From NCBI GenBank assembly GCA_963923035.1, contig CAWUKT010000031.1, positions 4,371 to 68,370 on the forward strand: a stretch of 64,000 nt of DNA, in the 5' to 3' direction. Each line of letters opens with the position of its first letter. Position 1 is the stretch's first letter. This DNA comes from CAWUKT01 sp963923035 (GTDB taxonomy: Bacteria; Bacteroidota; Bacteroidia; J057; JADKCL01). The notes beneath the pieces are model-generated. The model was not told the origin of the DNA. It worked only from the letters and a program-made list of their open reading frames with translations, and made no database searches. Position numbers and translations under genes: made by a program. This document shows, in pieces, positions 1-8,273 of this stretch.

Positions 1-1845
1 CTCCTTCACGGAACCGGCGCGGTTCTCACTCAGGACCGCATTGTCGGAGGTCGAGCCCACATTGTCGGTATGCCCGCCGATTTCCACCTTCACATTCGGG
101 TTTAGCTTCATGAACTGAACCAGGTGCTCCAATTCCGCCTTCGATTCGTCGAGCAGCGCATACTTATTGGTTTCGTAGAACACATTGCTCATGACGATGG
201 CGATGCCCGGCTTCAGCGGTTGCAATTCGATGTCGACATCGAAATACTGGTCGCGGCGTTCGCCCTCGCGGGGCTGGTCGAGGTCCTTCAGCGAGAAGAA
301 TTGAGAGGCGTAGAGGTAACCTTTCTTGTCGACAAAGGCCGCGTAGTCCTGTTCCAGGGGGAGGGTGAGCAGGAATTTGCCGGTCACCTTGTTGGAATAG
401 ACGGAGCGGATCGTATCGCCGGTTTGGAGGTTGATGAAGGTGACCTTGCTGGCGAGGGGCTTGCCGGTGCCTTCTTCCTTGACGTAGCCCCGGACATAGG
501 TCGTGAAATCGGGGCGGATCTTGGGATCGAGTTCGAAGGAATAGATGTCGCTGCGTCCGAGGCCGCTCTCGCGGGTCGAATTGATATAGCCGAGGGTGCC
601 CTTGGCATTGACGAAGATATTGCCTTCGTCGGCGCTGGTGTTCAGGGGATTGCCGAGGTTTTCGGGCGGGGTCCAGCCTTCGGGGGTCTTTTTGCTCATG
701 AAGAGGTCGAGACCGCCGTAGCCCAGGTGTCCGCTGGACGAGAAATAGAGGGTTTTGCCGTCGGCGTGGAGGAAGGGCGAGACTTCGTTGCCGGGCGAAT
801 TGATTTCGGGACCAAGGTTGACGGGTTCGGACCAGGAGCCATTGACATAATTGGCTTTCCAGATGTCCTGGCCGCCCTGGCCGCCTTTGCGGCTGGAGGC
901 GAAGTAGAGCGTCCGGCCATCGTTGGAGATGCAGGGCTGCGATTCCCAGGCGGGGGTATTGATGAGGGGGCCCAGGTTGCGGGGTTTGGACCAGGTCTTG
1001 CCATCGAGTCGGGAGACGTAGATGTCGCAGTCGCCGTAGCCGCCGCGGCGGCTGCACGCGGTGAAGAACACGAACTGGCCGTCGGGGGTGAAGCTGGCGG
1101 CGCCTTCGTTGCCTTCGGTATTGACGGGCGGGCCGAAGTTCTCGGCCAGGACCCATTCGCCGTCTTTCAGCTCGGCGTAGTAAAAGTCTTCGGTATAACC
1201 GCGGTATTCGCGGTTGAATCCGCCGGTGCACCCGGGCCGCCGGGTCGTGAAAAAGATCGTCTGCTCGTCGGCCGTGAGGTAGGGCAGGTACTCGTCAAAG
1301 GCGGTATTGATGTTTTCCCCAAGGTTCACGGGGTTGAAGGTGATCGTTTTCCCGCCTTGACTCACCGCAAATTGGGCACTCTTCCGGTGGCGCTCCGCAT
1401 CCTTCAGCATCGGGGCGGGGATGGCTTTGTTTCCCTTCTTCTCAAAAAACAGGTCGTATTGTCCCGCAGCGCCCTCAAAGTCTTCCCGGTAGAATTTGCA
1501 CTCGGCGAGATAGAAATAGAGGAGGGGGTTGGGGAATGGAAGCAACTCACTGGCCTTTTCCATTTGCTCCTCCGCAGGTCCGTAGTTCCGGAGGACGTAG
1601 TTGCAGGCGCCCCGGCGGAACCAGGCATCCCCGAAATTGGGTTCGATCTCGATGGCCTGTTCGTAGAAGTTGATGGCTTCCTGGTAGGCGCGGTATTTCT
1701 CTTGTTGGTTTCCCTGTAAATAAAGTTTGAGGGCCTTCTTGGAAGAAATGTTGTAGTCGGATGGCTTGGGGTTTTGGGCCTTACAACTGGCGATCAGGAA
1801 CACGAGGCAACTGACCAAAAAGAAGTGCCGGGGAAGTCGGTTCAT
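1..1845 (-). CDS. OmpA-family lipoprotein with TPR and PD40 repeats (C-terminus cut by window edge)
   Basis: Open reading frame on the minus strand running off base 1. The start at 1845 gives a lipoprotein signal with lipobox ending at Cys21 (FLIASC). Then come TPR-like helices at about 30-110, PD40 (WD40-like propeller) repeats at about 150-370 seen as recurring LYFASS / FFTTRR strands, a carboxypeptidase-regulatory-like beta domain at about 430-510, and the start of an OmpA peptidoglycan-binding domain from about 548 with the motif GGHTDNVG. This architecture is common in Bacteroidota envelope proteins, including PorE-like T9SS anchors, but the exact role is not known. It starts one base after the queE stop, so the two are probably co-transcribed. 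The last part of the OmpA domain lies outside the window. Confidence 0.9.
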   Translation of the reverse strand, partial: MNRLPRHFFLVSCLVFLIASCKAQNPKPSDYNISSKKALKLYLQGNQQEKYRAYQEAINFYEQAIEIEPNFGDAWFRRGACNYVLRNYGPAEEQMEKASELLPFPNPLLYFYLAECKFYREDFEGAAGQYDLFFEKKGNKAIPAPMLKDAERHRKSAQFAVSQGGKTITFNPVNLGENINTAFDEYLPYLTADEQTIFFTTRRPGCTGGFNREYRGYTEDFYYAELKDGEWVLAENFGPPVNTEGNEGAASFTPDGQFVFFTACSRRGGYGDCDIYVSRLDGKTWSKPRNLGPLINTPAWESQPCISNDGRTLYFASSRKGGQGGQDIWKANYVNGSWSEPVNLGPEINSPGNEVSPFLHADGKTLYFSSSGHLGYGGLDLFMSKKTPEGWTPPENLGNPLNTSADEGNIFVNAKGTLGYINSTRESGLGRSDIYSFELDPKIRPDFTTYVRGYVKEEGTGKPLASKVTFINLQTGDTIRSVYSNKVTGKFLLTLPLEQDYAAFVDKKGYLYASQFFSLKDLDQPREGERRDQYFDVDIELQPLKPGIAIVMSNVFYETNKYALLDESKAELEHLVQFMKLNPNVKVEIGGHTDNVGSTSDNAVLSENRAGSVKE

Positions 1846-1846
1846 A

Positions 1847-2479
1847 TCAGGGAATGTTGATGTACTTGTGGGTCTGAAGGCTGAGGTGCCATTGGGGATG
1901 CTTCAAGATGAATTGGATGACCTGGTCCACCCGGTCCCGCCGCGACCACTCGGGCTGCAAGTACAGCTTGGTACGTTGGGGATCGCAGTGGGCTGCTTGC
2001 TCCACCGCCCAGGTGAGGTCGTGGGCATTGTACACGATGACCTTGAGTTCGTGGGCCTGGGAAAAGTACTCCTCGCGGGCGGCTTTGAATTTCTTCGGGG
2101 ACAGGGTCACCCAATCGAAATCTCCGGTGAACGGATGCGCGCCCGAGGTTTCGATGTGCGTCCGCAGCCCGGCCGCTTTAAGAGAACGTGTCAAGGGGCC
2201 GAGATCGTACATGGTGGGTTCTCCCCCGGTGATCACGGCGATGGGGGCGCCCGATTCCCGGGCGATCTGCGTGACCTCCGAAATGGGCATCCACTGGTCC
2301 TCGCTGACGGACCACGATTCCTTGACGTCACACCAGTGACAGCCGACATCGCATCCGGCCAGCCGGATGAAGTAGGCCGGCGTGCCCGCGTGGTGGCCTT
2401 CTCCCTGGAGCGTGTAGAAATGCTCCATGACGGGGATTTCCGTGTCGGTACGGACCATTGATGTTGTTTCCCGATTCAT
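1847..2479 (-). CDS. queE: 7-carboxy-7-deazaguanine synthase QueE (radical SAM)
   Basis: QueE converts 6-carboxytetrahydropterin to 7-carboxy-7-deazaguanine on the way to preQ0 and queuosine. The protein carries the radical SAM cysteine cluster CDVGCHWC (C-x3-C-x2-C) and the downstream TGGEPTM motif. A longer frame reaches 2554, but the start at 2479 is preferred: it has GAAGG a few bases upstream and puts the conserved EHFYTLQGEG segment near the N-terminus as in other QueE proteins. The length of about 210 residues fits the family. The partner enzymes QueD and FolE are encoded at 38.2-39.3 kb; QueC is not in the window. It is the first gene of a two-gene unit with the OmpA lipoprotein. Confidence 0.92.
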   Translation of the reverse strand: MNRETTSMVRTDTEIPVMEHFYTLQGEGHHAGTPAYFIRLAGCDVGCHWCDVKESWSVSEDQWMPISEVTQIARESGAPIAVITGGEPTMYDLGPLTRSLKAAGLRTHIETSGAHPFTGDFDWVTLSPKKFKAAREEYFSQAHELKVIVYNAHDLTWAVEQAAHCDPQRTKLYLQPEWSRRDRVDQVIQFILKHPQWHLSLQTHKYINIP

Positions 2480-2521
2480 TTGACTGCCTTCATTATCAAT
2501 TCCCCTGCGTAACAGGAAGGT

Positions 2522-2551
2522 CAAAAGTACGGATATTTTGACTGGAATCAG
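2522..2551 (-). promoter_or_regulatory. Putative Bacteroidota promoter of queE
   Basis: On the minus strand TACTTTTG (2529-2522) matches the -7 consensus TAnnTTTG exactly. Nineteen bases upstream is CTG (2551-2549), one mismatch from the TTG of the -33 element. The predicted leader before the 2479 start is about 40 bases. Confidence 0.5.
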
Positions 2552-2670
2552 CATCGCGAAAGAGCAAGGGAAAATGGAAGGGGAGCAGGAAAAAAATCTC
2601 CCCGCGATACTAAATCCTCCCCCGCCGAAGTTTTGTTTACTGAAACGAACCCATAATCACTCATCTCAAT

Positions 2671-3930
2671 ATGAAAGTATCTCTACTCTCGGGCCTGATG
2701 GCCCTGGCATGCTATTTTGGCTTTGCCCAAACCAATCAAAACCTCGATTCCCTGGCCGCGATCACCTACAATGCCTCTTTTGACATCGTGGCCTTTGACG
2801 AATTCGTGGTCACCACGAAGGGACAGGTTTACAACCTCGCGAATTCGTCCAGCCCCAACCTGGTCGGCTCTTTTTCCCCTCCCGCGGGCGTCATCACGGC
2901 CTATTTCTACCAAAGGCCCTATCTGTACGTAGGTTCGGGCCAGATTGCCGATTTCCTCATCATTGACATGACCTTCCCTTTTGCCCCCAATGCCATCGGA
3001 AGCATTTCCTTTGGATCGGCGAGCATCTTCGGGATTACCGTCACGGGACAACATGCCTACCTCGCCCTCGACAACAGTTTGGTCAGCGTGGACATTTCCA
3101 ATCCCACGGCTCCCGTTCTGGTGGACACCCTTCCTTTTCCGAACCAGATACGGGACGTCGGTGCGAGCGGTTGCCAGGTTTTTGTCAGCGGTCCGGGCGG
3201 CCTGAACAATGTCGATATTTCCGATCCTGCGAACCTGAGCCTGATTGGCGGCTTTGGATCCGGCTTTGTGGACCTCGACAACTATGGCGATACGGTATTC
3301 GTCAGTGGCTCGACCGGAGCCCTTCAGGTGATCAGCTTCAGCAATCCGACGTCTCCGCTGCCATTGGCCGGTGCGAGTACGGGAGCTCAGATGTGGGGCG
3401 TCGAGTTTCGGGACAATATGATTTATGCGTCATCTGATCCCGGGGCGCTGTACGTCTATGAATTGACCTACCCTTCCCTGACGCCCTTTGCCTTCTATCA
3501 GGCCAGCGGCGGGCAGGGCTTCGATGTCACGACCAGTGATTCCCTCGTCTTCCTTTCCAGTCTGGTCGACGGCGTCCGCATCTTTCGCCTCGACAGCATT
3601 TCTCCGGTCAGCGCCGATCTCCCGTTTCTCTTCAAGCCCTGTACCCCCACTGTCAACGTAGATGCTTCCCTTTCGCGTCCCAGCCAGTGGTATCCCAATC
3701 CGGTGGGACGGGGACAAATGGCGGGGCTGCGCTTGAGTCCTGATTTGGATCCGACGACGCCGGTGGAGGTGGTAGTGTGGAGTGGGGAAGGAAAACAAAT
3801 GGGGATGTGGACAGGAAATGGAGGGGCGGAAATATCGTTGCCCGCCGGGAATTGGTCGGCAGGGCTGTACGGGTATGAAGTCCGGCAGAACGGAAGGCAG
3901 GTGGAGCGGGGAAAATTTGCGGTGCAATAA
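2671..3930 (+). CDS. LVIVD-repeat beta-propeller protein with T9SS type A sorting domain
   Basis: Secreted protein of 419 residues. Residues 1-19 are a signal peptide ending in FAQ. The middle (about 40-320) has repeated strands of the LVIVD type, such as LVSVDISNPTAPVLVDT and FVSGPGGLNNVDISDPA, typical of a surface propeller. The last 85 residues begin with the WYPNPV motif and form a T9SS C-terminal sorting domain, so the protein is expected at the cell surface or released. Its ligand cannot be told. It is transcribed divergently from queE, and its stop lies 3 bases from the stop of folD on the other strand. Confidence 0.9.
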   Translation: MKVSLLSGLMALACYFGFAQTNQNLDSLAAITYNASFDIVAFDEFVVTTKGQVYNLANSSSPNLVGSFSPPAGVITAYFYQRPYLYVGSGQIADFLIIDMTFPFAPNAIGSISFGSASIFGITVTGQHAYLALDNSLVSVDISNPTAPVLVDTLPFPNQIRDVGASGCQVFVSGPGGLNNVDISDPANLSLIGGFGSGFVDLDNYGDTVFVSGSTGALQVISFSNPTSPLPLAGASTGAQMWGVEFRDNMIYASSDPGALYVYELTYPSLTPFAFYQASGGQGFDVTTSDSLVFLSSLVDGVRIFRLDSISPVSADLPFLFKPCTPTVNVDASLSRPSQWYPNPVGRGQMAGLRLSPDLDPTTPVEVVVWSGEGKQMGMWTGNGGAEISLPAGNWSAGLYGYEVRQNGRQVERGKFAVQ

Positions 3931-3933
3931 GGA

Positions 3934-4821
3934 TCAGTCTTCCAGGCCCAGGTGTTGCTTGTAGAGCAGCATGGTATTGGAGAGGAGCATGGCAATAGTC
4001 ATGGGGCCCACGCCACCGGGAACGGGGGTGATGAAGGAGCACTTGGGGGCGACGTTGTCGAAGTCGACGTCGCCAACCAATCGATAGCCCCGCTTGCGGG
4101 TCGCGTCATCGACGCGGTTGATGCCGACGTCGATGACGACGACGCCCTCGCGGACCATGTCCTCCTTGATGAGGCCGACGACCCCGGTGGCCACGACCAG
4201 GATATCCGCCTGGCGGGTGTGGTAGGCCAGGTCCTGGGTATGGATGTGACAGGTCGTCACGGTCGCATTGCCGCCGCGGTTGTCGCGGGCGAGGAGCGTG
4301 CTCACGGGCGACCCGACGATGTTGCTGTTGCCGACGACGACGGCGTGCTTGCCCTTGGTCTCAATGCCGTAGCGCATCAGCATCTCCAGAATGCCCGCCG
4401 GCGTGGCGGGGAGCGGAGCCGGCAAGTTCTTGGCCATCCGGCCGTTGTTGATCGGGTGGAAACCGTCGACATCTTTTTCGGGCGCAATGGCCTCGATCAC
4501 TTTGTCTTCGGAAATCTGATCGGGAAGCGGGAGTTGGACGAGAATGCCATCGACTTCGGGATCGGCGTTGAGGGAGGCGAGCTTACGGAGCAGAAAGCGT
4601 TCTTTGAGATCGGCTCCGTAGAGCAATTCCGTGGAGCGGTAGCCCACGTACTCGCAGGCCTTGACCTTGTTCCGGACATAGGTCTGGCTGGCGGGGTTGT
4701 CGCCTACCAGAATGGCAATCAGGTGGGGCGGACGGTGTCCTTTTTCCACCCAATGCGCGGTTTCGTCCCTGAGTTCATCCTTGATCTCAGTGGATAGCTT
4801 TTTGCCGTCGATCAATTCCAT
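3934..4821 (-). CDS. folD: Bifunctional methylenetetrahydrofolate dehydrogenase/cyclohydrolase FolD
   Basis: Interconverts 5,10-methylene-, methenyl- and 10-formyl-tetrahydrofolate in the cytoplasm. At 295 residues it has family length. Visible hallmarks are YVRNK (Tyr48 and catalytic Lys52), VQLPLPDQI in the active site, VVGNSNIVGSP for NADP binding, and PVPGGVGPMT near the C-terminus. The start at 4821 is preceded by GGAAGGAGAG, a clear ribosome binding site. It lies downstream of lepA on the same strand, but a hairpin terminator stands between them, so it probably has its own promoter. The one-carbon role fits with gcvT elsewhere in the window, without direct linkage. Confidence 0.96.
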   Translation of the reverse strand: MELIDGKKLSTEIKDELRDETAHWVEKGHRPPHLIAILVGDNPASQTYVRNKVKACEYVGYRSTELLYGADLKERFLLRKLASLNADPEVDGILVQLPLPDQISEDKVIEAIAPEKDVDGFHPINNGRMAKNLPAPLPATPAGILEMLMRYGIETKGKHAVVVGNSNIVGSPVSTLLARDNRGGNATVTTCHIHTQDLAYHTRQADILVVATGVVGLIKEDMVREGVVVIDVGINRVDDATRKRGYRLVGDVDFDNVAPKCSFITPVPGGVGPMTIAMLLSNTMLLYKQHLGLED

Positions 4822-4843
4822 AATGCTCTCCTTCCAAAATTGA

Positions 4844-4868
4844 AACAGCCGGGATCATCCCGGCTGTT
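4844..4868 (-). terminator. Hairpin terminator after lepA
   Basis: Perfect 11-bp stem (4844-4854 with 4858-4868) with a 3-base loop, ten bases past the lepA stop codon. The following minus-strand bases TCAATTTT are moderately T-rich. It separates lepA from folD. Confidence 0.7.
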
Positions 4869-4877
4869 GTTGTATGC

Positions 4878-6665
4878 TTAGTCCAGTTGGAGTACCGCCA
4901 TGAAGGCGCTCTGGGGAATCTCCACCGAGCCCACCTGGCGCATCCGTTTTTTCCCCTTCTTCTGTTTCTCCAAAAGTTTCCTTTTCCGCGAAATATCCCC
5001 TCCGTAACACTTCGCCGTCACGTCTTTCCGCAGGGCCCGAATGGTTTCCCGGGCGATGATCTTCGACCCGATGGCGGCCTGCAACGCAATCATGAATTGC
5101 TGGCGGGGGATCAGTTCCTTCAGCTTCAGGCAAAGTTTCTTGCCCCAATCGAAGGCGCGGTCCCGGTGGATGATCGCGCTCAGGGCGTCCACCTGTTCTC
5201 CATTCACCAAAATGTCCAGCTTGACCATTCTCGATTGGCGCATCCCGATCATCTCGTAGTCAAAGGACGCGTAGCCCTTGGAAATGGTCTTGAGGCGGTC
5301 GAAGAAGTCAAATACCACCTCGGTCAGCGGCAACTCGAAGGAAAGCTCGACGCGGTCGGTGGTGATATAGGTCTGGTTCTGGAAAATGCCGCGTTTGTCG
5401 ATGCAGAGGTTCATGATCGGCCCGATATAATCGGACTTGGAGATGATCTGCGCGCGGATATAGGGTTCTTCGATGAAGTTAGTGCGGGCGGGATCGGGCA
5501 TGTCACTCGGGTTGTTGACCGGAATGACTTCGCCGTTGCTGAGGTGGGCGCGGAAGCCTACGTTCGGGACCGTCGTGATGACGCTCATGTTGAACTCGCG
5601 TTCTAGGCGTTCCTGTACGATCTCCATGTGGAGCATGCCCAGGAAGCCGGTCCGGAATCCGAAACCGAGGGCGGCCGACGTCTCGGGTTCCCACACGAGC
5701 GCCGCATCATTGAGCTGGAGCTTTTCCAGCGAAGTCCGCAGGTCTTCGAAGTCTTCGGTATCGACGGGGTAAATCCCGGCAAATACCATCGGCTTGACCT
5801 CCTTGAAGCCTTCCACGGCCTCCGCCGCGGGGTTGCTGAGGGTCGTGATGGTATCCCCGACCTTGATTTCGCGGACTTCCTTGATCCCGGAAATGAGGTA
5901 GCCCACACTGCCAGTCGGAATTTCTTTCCGCGGCTCCTGCTTCAGCTTGAGCACGCCGATCTCATCCGCGCCGTACTCGGAATTGGTGGCCATGAATTTC
6001 AGGCGGTCGCCCTTGCGGATGACGCCATCGAGGATCCGGAAATAGACAATGGTGCCCCGGTAGGGATTGAAAACCGAGTCGAAGACGAGGGCCTTCAGGG
6101 GAGCTTCCGGGTTTCCGGAGGGTGCGGGCACCTTCTCCACGATGGCCTTCAGGATATCGGGAATGCCAAGGCCTTCCTTGGCGCTGGCGAGGATGATGTC
6201 TTCATCGTCACATCCGATCAGGTCGATGATTTCGTCCTTGACCTCTTCGACCATCGCACCGGGGAGGTCGATTTTGTTGACGACCGGGATGATTTCCAGG
6301 TCGTGCTCGATGGCGAGGTACAGGTTGGAGATGGTCTGGGCTTCTACGCCCTGGGCGGCATCGACCACCAGGAGAGCGCCTTCACAGGCGGCAATGGACC
6401 GGGAGACCTCGTAGGAGAAGTCGACGTGTCCGGGGGTATCGATCAGGTTGAGGGTATATTCAGTGCCCTCAAAAGGGAACGCCATCTGGATGGCGTGGCT
6501 TTTGATCGTGATACCTTTTTCCCGCTCCAGATCCATATCGTCCAGGACCTGATTCATCATTTCCCGCTCGGTAATCGATCCGGTGTATTCGAGCAAGCGA
6601 TCGGCCAGGGTACTCTTCCCGTGGTCGATGTGGGCAATGATGCAAAAGTTGCGGATGTTCTTCAT
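4878..6665 (-). CDS. lepA: Elongation factor 4 (LepA/EF4)
   Basis: Ribosome-associated translational GTPase of 595 residues, the usual LepA length. G-motifs are clear: AHIDHGKST at 11-19, DTPGHVD at 76-82 and NKID at 130-133. These are followed by the EF-G-like domains and the LepA-specific C-terminal domain, rich in Lys and Arg (RKRKLLEKQKKGKKRMR). The start at 6665 gives the canonical MKNIRNFCIIAHIDHG N-terminus. It is a single-gene unit between its own promoter-like element and a terminator. Confidence 0.97.
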   Translation of the reverse strand: MKNIRNFCIIAHIDHGKSTLADRLLEYTGSITEREMMNQVLDDMDLEREKGITIKSHAIQMAFPFEGTEYTLNLIDTPGHVDFSYEVSRSIAACEGALLVVDAAQGVEAQTISNLYLAIEHDLEIIPVVNKIDLPGAMVEEVKDEIIDLIGCDDEDIILASAKEGLGIPDILKAIVEKVPAPSGNPEAPLKALVFDSVFNPYRGTIVYFRILDGVIRKGDRLKFMATNSEYGADEIGVLKLKQEPRKEIPTGSVGYLISGIKEVREIKVGDTITTLSNPAAEAVEGFKEVKPMVFAGIYPVDTEDFEDLRTSLEKLQLNDAALVWEPETSAALGFGFRTGFLGMLHMEIVQERLEREFNMSVITTVPNVGFRAHLSNGEVIPVNNPSDMPDPARTNFIEEPYIRAQIISKSDYIGPIMNLCIDKRGIFQNQTYITTDRVELSFELPLTEVVFDFFDRLKTISKGYASFDYEMIGMRQSRMVKLDILVNGEQVDALSAIIHRDRAFDWGKKLCLKLKELIPRQQFMIALQAAIGSKIIARETIRALRKDVTAKCYGGDISRKRKLLEKQKKGKKRMRQVGSVEIPQSAFMAVLQLD

Positions 6666-6721
6666 AGTCTGGGGAACATTGGTTCAAGGGGACTCGAAAG
6701 GGGTCTCCTCTTCGTCCGGTA

Positions 6722-6729
6722 CAAAATTA
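6722..6729 (-). promoter_or_regulatory. Putative -7 promoter element of lepA
   Basis: TAATTTTG on the minus strand matches TAnnTTTG exactly, about 57 bases before the lepA ATG. Nineteen bases upstream is TCG, a 2-of-3 match to the -33 TTG. Confidence 0.5.
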
Positions 6730-6773
6730 AGGGTTACCGTGCATTAATCGATGATTTTTCTGTCCGTAACCGC

Positions 6774-8141
6774 TCAATTCTTCTGCCGTTCCAACCCGTA
6801 CTTTTCGATTTTGTTGTACAAGTGGCTTCTTTGGATATCAATTTCTTCCGCGGTCCGGGTGATGTTCCAGCTGTTTTTCTTCAATTTCCGCTCAATAAAC
6901 TCTTTTTCGGCGGCGTCCTTGAATTCCTGGAACTTGTCGTAGCGGTCAAAAAAGCTCTCTTCGGTTTTGCGGGTGTGACGGGGAATGGCAAAGGCTTCGA
7001 CTTCGCTTTCGGTGATTTCCGCGTCACTCAGGATGATGAGGCGCTCAATCACGTTCCGCAATTCCCGTACGTTCCCCCGCCAATCCAATTTGACAAGTTC
7101 TTCCATTGCCTTCTTGGTGATTTTGGTCGTCGGGACCTTGTATTCCTCGCAGATTTCCCGGAGGAACTGCTCGATGAGGAGCGGAATATCTTCCTTGCGT
7201 TCCCGGAGGGAGGGCACGTGAATCAGGATAACGCTGAGGCGGTGATAAAGGTCTTCGCGGAAATTGTTCTCTTCGATTTCGTGGAGCAAGTCCTTGTTGG
7301 TTGCCGCGACGATCCGAACGTCCACGTTGAGGTCTTTGTCGCCGCCGACCCGGGTGATCTTGTTTTCCTGGAGGGCCCGCAACACTTTGGCCTGGGCGCT
7401 GAGGCTCATGTCCCCGATTTCATCGAGGAAAAGCGTTCCGCCATTGGCCTGTTCGAATTTTCCGATCCGCTGCTTGAGGGCTCCCGTAAAGGCGCCTTTT
7501 TCATGCCCAAACAATTCGGACTCGATCAATTCACTGGGAATGGCCGCACAGTTGACTTCGATGATGGGGCCTTCCGCCCGGTTGGACTTTTCGTGGATCC
7601 ACCGCGCGACCAATTCTTTACCGGTACCATTGGAGCCTGTGACCAGGACCCGGGCATCGGTCGGCGCCACCCGCTCGATGGTTTCTTTGATCTTGGAGAT
7701 GATGGGCGATTCACCGGTAATTTCCCGCACCTTGGTCACCTTCCGCTTCAAAATCCGCGTCTCGGTCACCAATTCGGTTTTGTCCATCGCATTCCGCACC
7801 GACACCAACAAGCGGTTCAGGTCCGGCGGCTTCTGAATAAAGTCATAGGCTCCTTTTTTGGTGGCATCCACCGCCGTTTCCACGTTCGCATGGCCGGAGA
7901 TCATGATGAACTGAAGCTCGGGATTGTACTTGAGGGCCTCTTCCAGGACTTCAAGACCATCTTTCTTGGGCATCTTGACATCACAAAGGATGGCGTCGTA
8001 ATCCTTTGCTTTGATCTTTTTCAACCCATCTTCTCCATCTACCGCTGTTTCAACCTGATAGTCTTCGTATTCAAGGATGTCCTTCAGGGTTCCCCGAATC
8101 GCTTCCTCATCGTCGATGATTAATATTTTGGGCGCTTTCAT
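6774..8141 (-). CDS. Sigma-54-dependent response regulator, NtrC family
   Basis: 455 residues in the order receiver, AAA+ and Fis-type HTH. Receiver: acidic pair Asp10-Asp11, phospho-acceptor Asp54 (LCDVKMP), and the KPP lysine near 104. AAA+: Walker A GSNGTGKE at 169-176, the sigma-54 contact loop GAFTGA at 216-221, and Walker B LFLDEIGD at 237-244. The C-terminal helix-turn-helix is WNITRTAEEIDIQRSHLYNK. It should activate RpoN promoters when phosphorylated. No sensor kinase gene adjoins it, so its partner is elsewhere. Homologues are very common in Bacteroidota; the target genes cannot be told from here. Confidence 0.95.
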   Translation of the reverse strand: MKAPKILIIDDEEAIRGTLKDILEYEDYQVETAVDGEDGLKKIKAKDYDAILCDVKMPKKDGLEVLEEALKYNPELQFIMISGHANVETAVDATKKGAYDFIQKPPDLNRLLVSVRNAMDKTELVTETRILKRKVTKVREITGESPIISKIKETIERVAPTDARVLVTGSNGTGKELVARWIHEKSNRAEGPIIEVNCAAIPSELIESELFGHEKGAFTGALKQRIGKFEQANGGTLFLDEIGDMSLSAQAKVLRALQENKITRVGGDKDLNVDVRIVAATNKDLLHEIEENNFREDLYHRLSVILIHVPSLRERKEDIPLLIEQFLREICEEYKVPTTKITKKAMEELVKLDWRGNVRELRNVIERLIILSDAEITESEVEAFAIPRHTRKTEESFFDRYDKFQEFKDAAEKEFIERKLKKNSWNITRTAEEIDIQRSHLYNKIEKYGLERQKN

Positions 8142-8159
8142 TGTCTTTTATATCAGACG

Positions 8160-8189
8160 GAAAATTAGGGAATACGTATAGCTTTTCAA
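8160..8189 (-). promoter_or_regulatory. Putative promoter of the NtrC-family regulator
   Basis: Minus strand TTG (8189-8187), a 19-base spacer, then TAATTTTC (8167-8160), one mismatch from TAnnTTTG. The ATG is 18 bases further on, giving a short leader. Confidence 0.5.
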
Positions 8190-8210
8190 ACAGAGGGGGA
8201 AATTTGTGGA

Positions 8211-8251
8211 TTAAAAAATAAACAGAGGGCTGACCAATGGCCAGCCCTCTG
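8211..8251 (-). terminator. Rho-independent terminator of the 1471-residue surface protein
   Basis: Stem of 10 bp (8223-8232 with 8242-8251), extended past an A-C mismatch by two GC pairs. On the minus strand it is followed by the T-rich tail TTTATTTTTTAA. It lies 22 bases beyond the stop codon of the upstream gene. Confidence 0.85.
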
Positions 8252-8273
8252 CATGTAATAGGAGTTATGGGGA

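Noticed and set aside
124..1719. Long plus-strand frame of 531 codons
   Set aside because: It is the shadow of the OmpA/PD40 lipoprotein on the minus strand, whose frame gives a lipobox, PD40 repeats and an OmpA motif; the plus-strand product has no recognisable pattern.
5628..8123. Plus-strand frame of 831 codons
   Set aside because: It runs antisense through both lepA and the NtrC-type gene, which are certain by motif. GC-rich codons leave long antisense frames open here.
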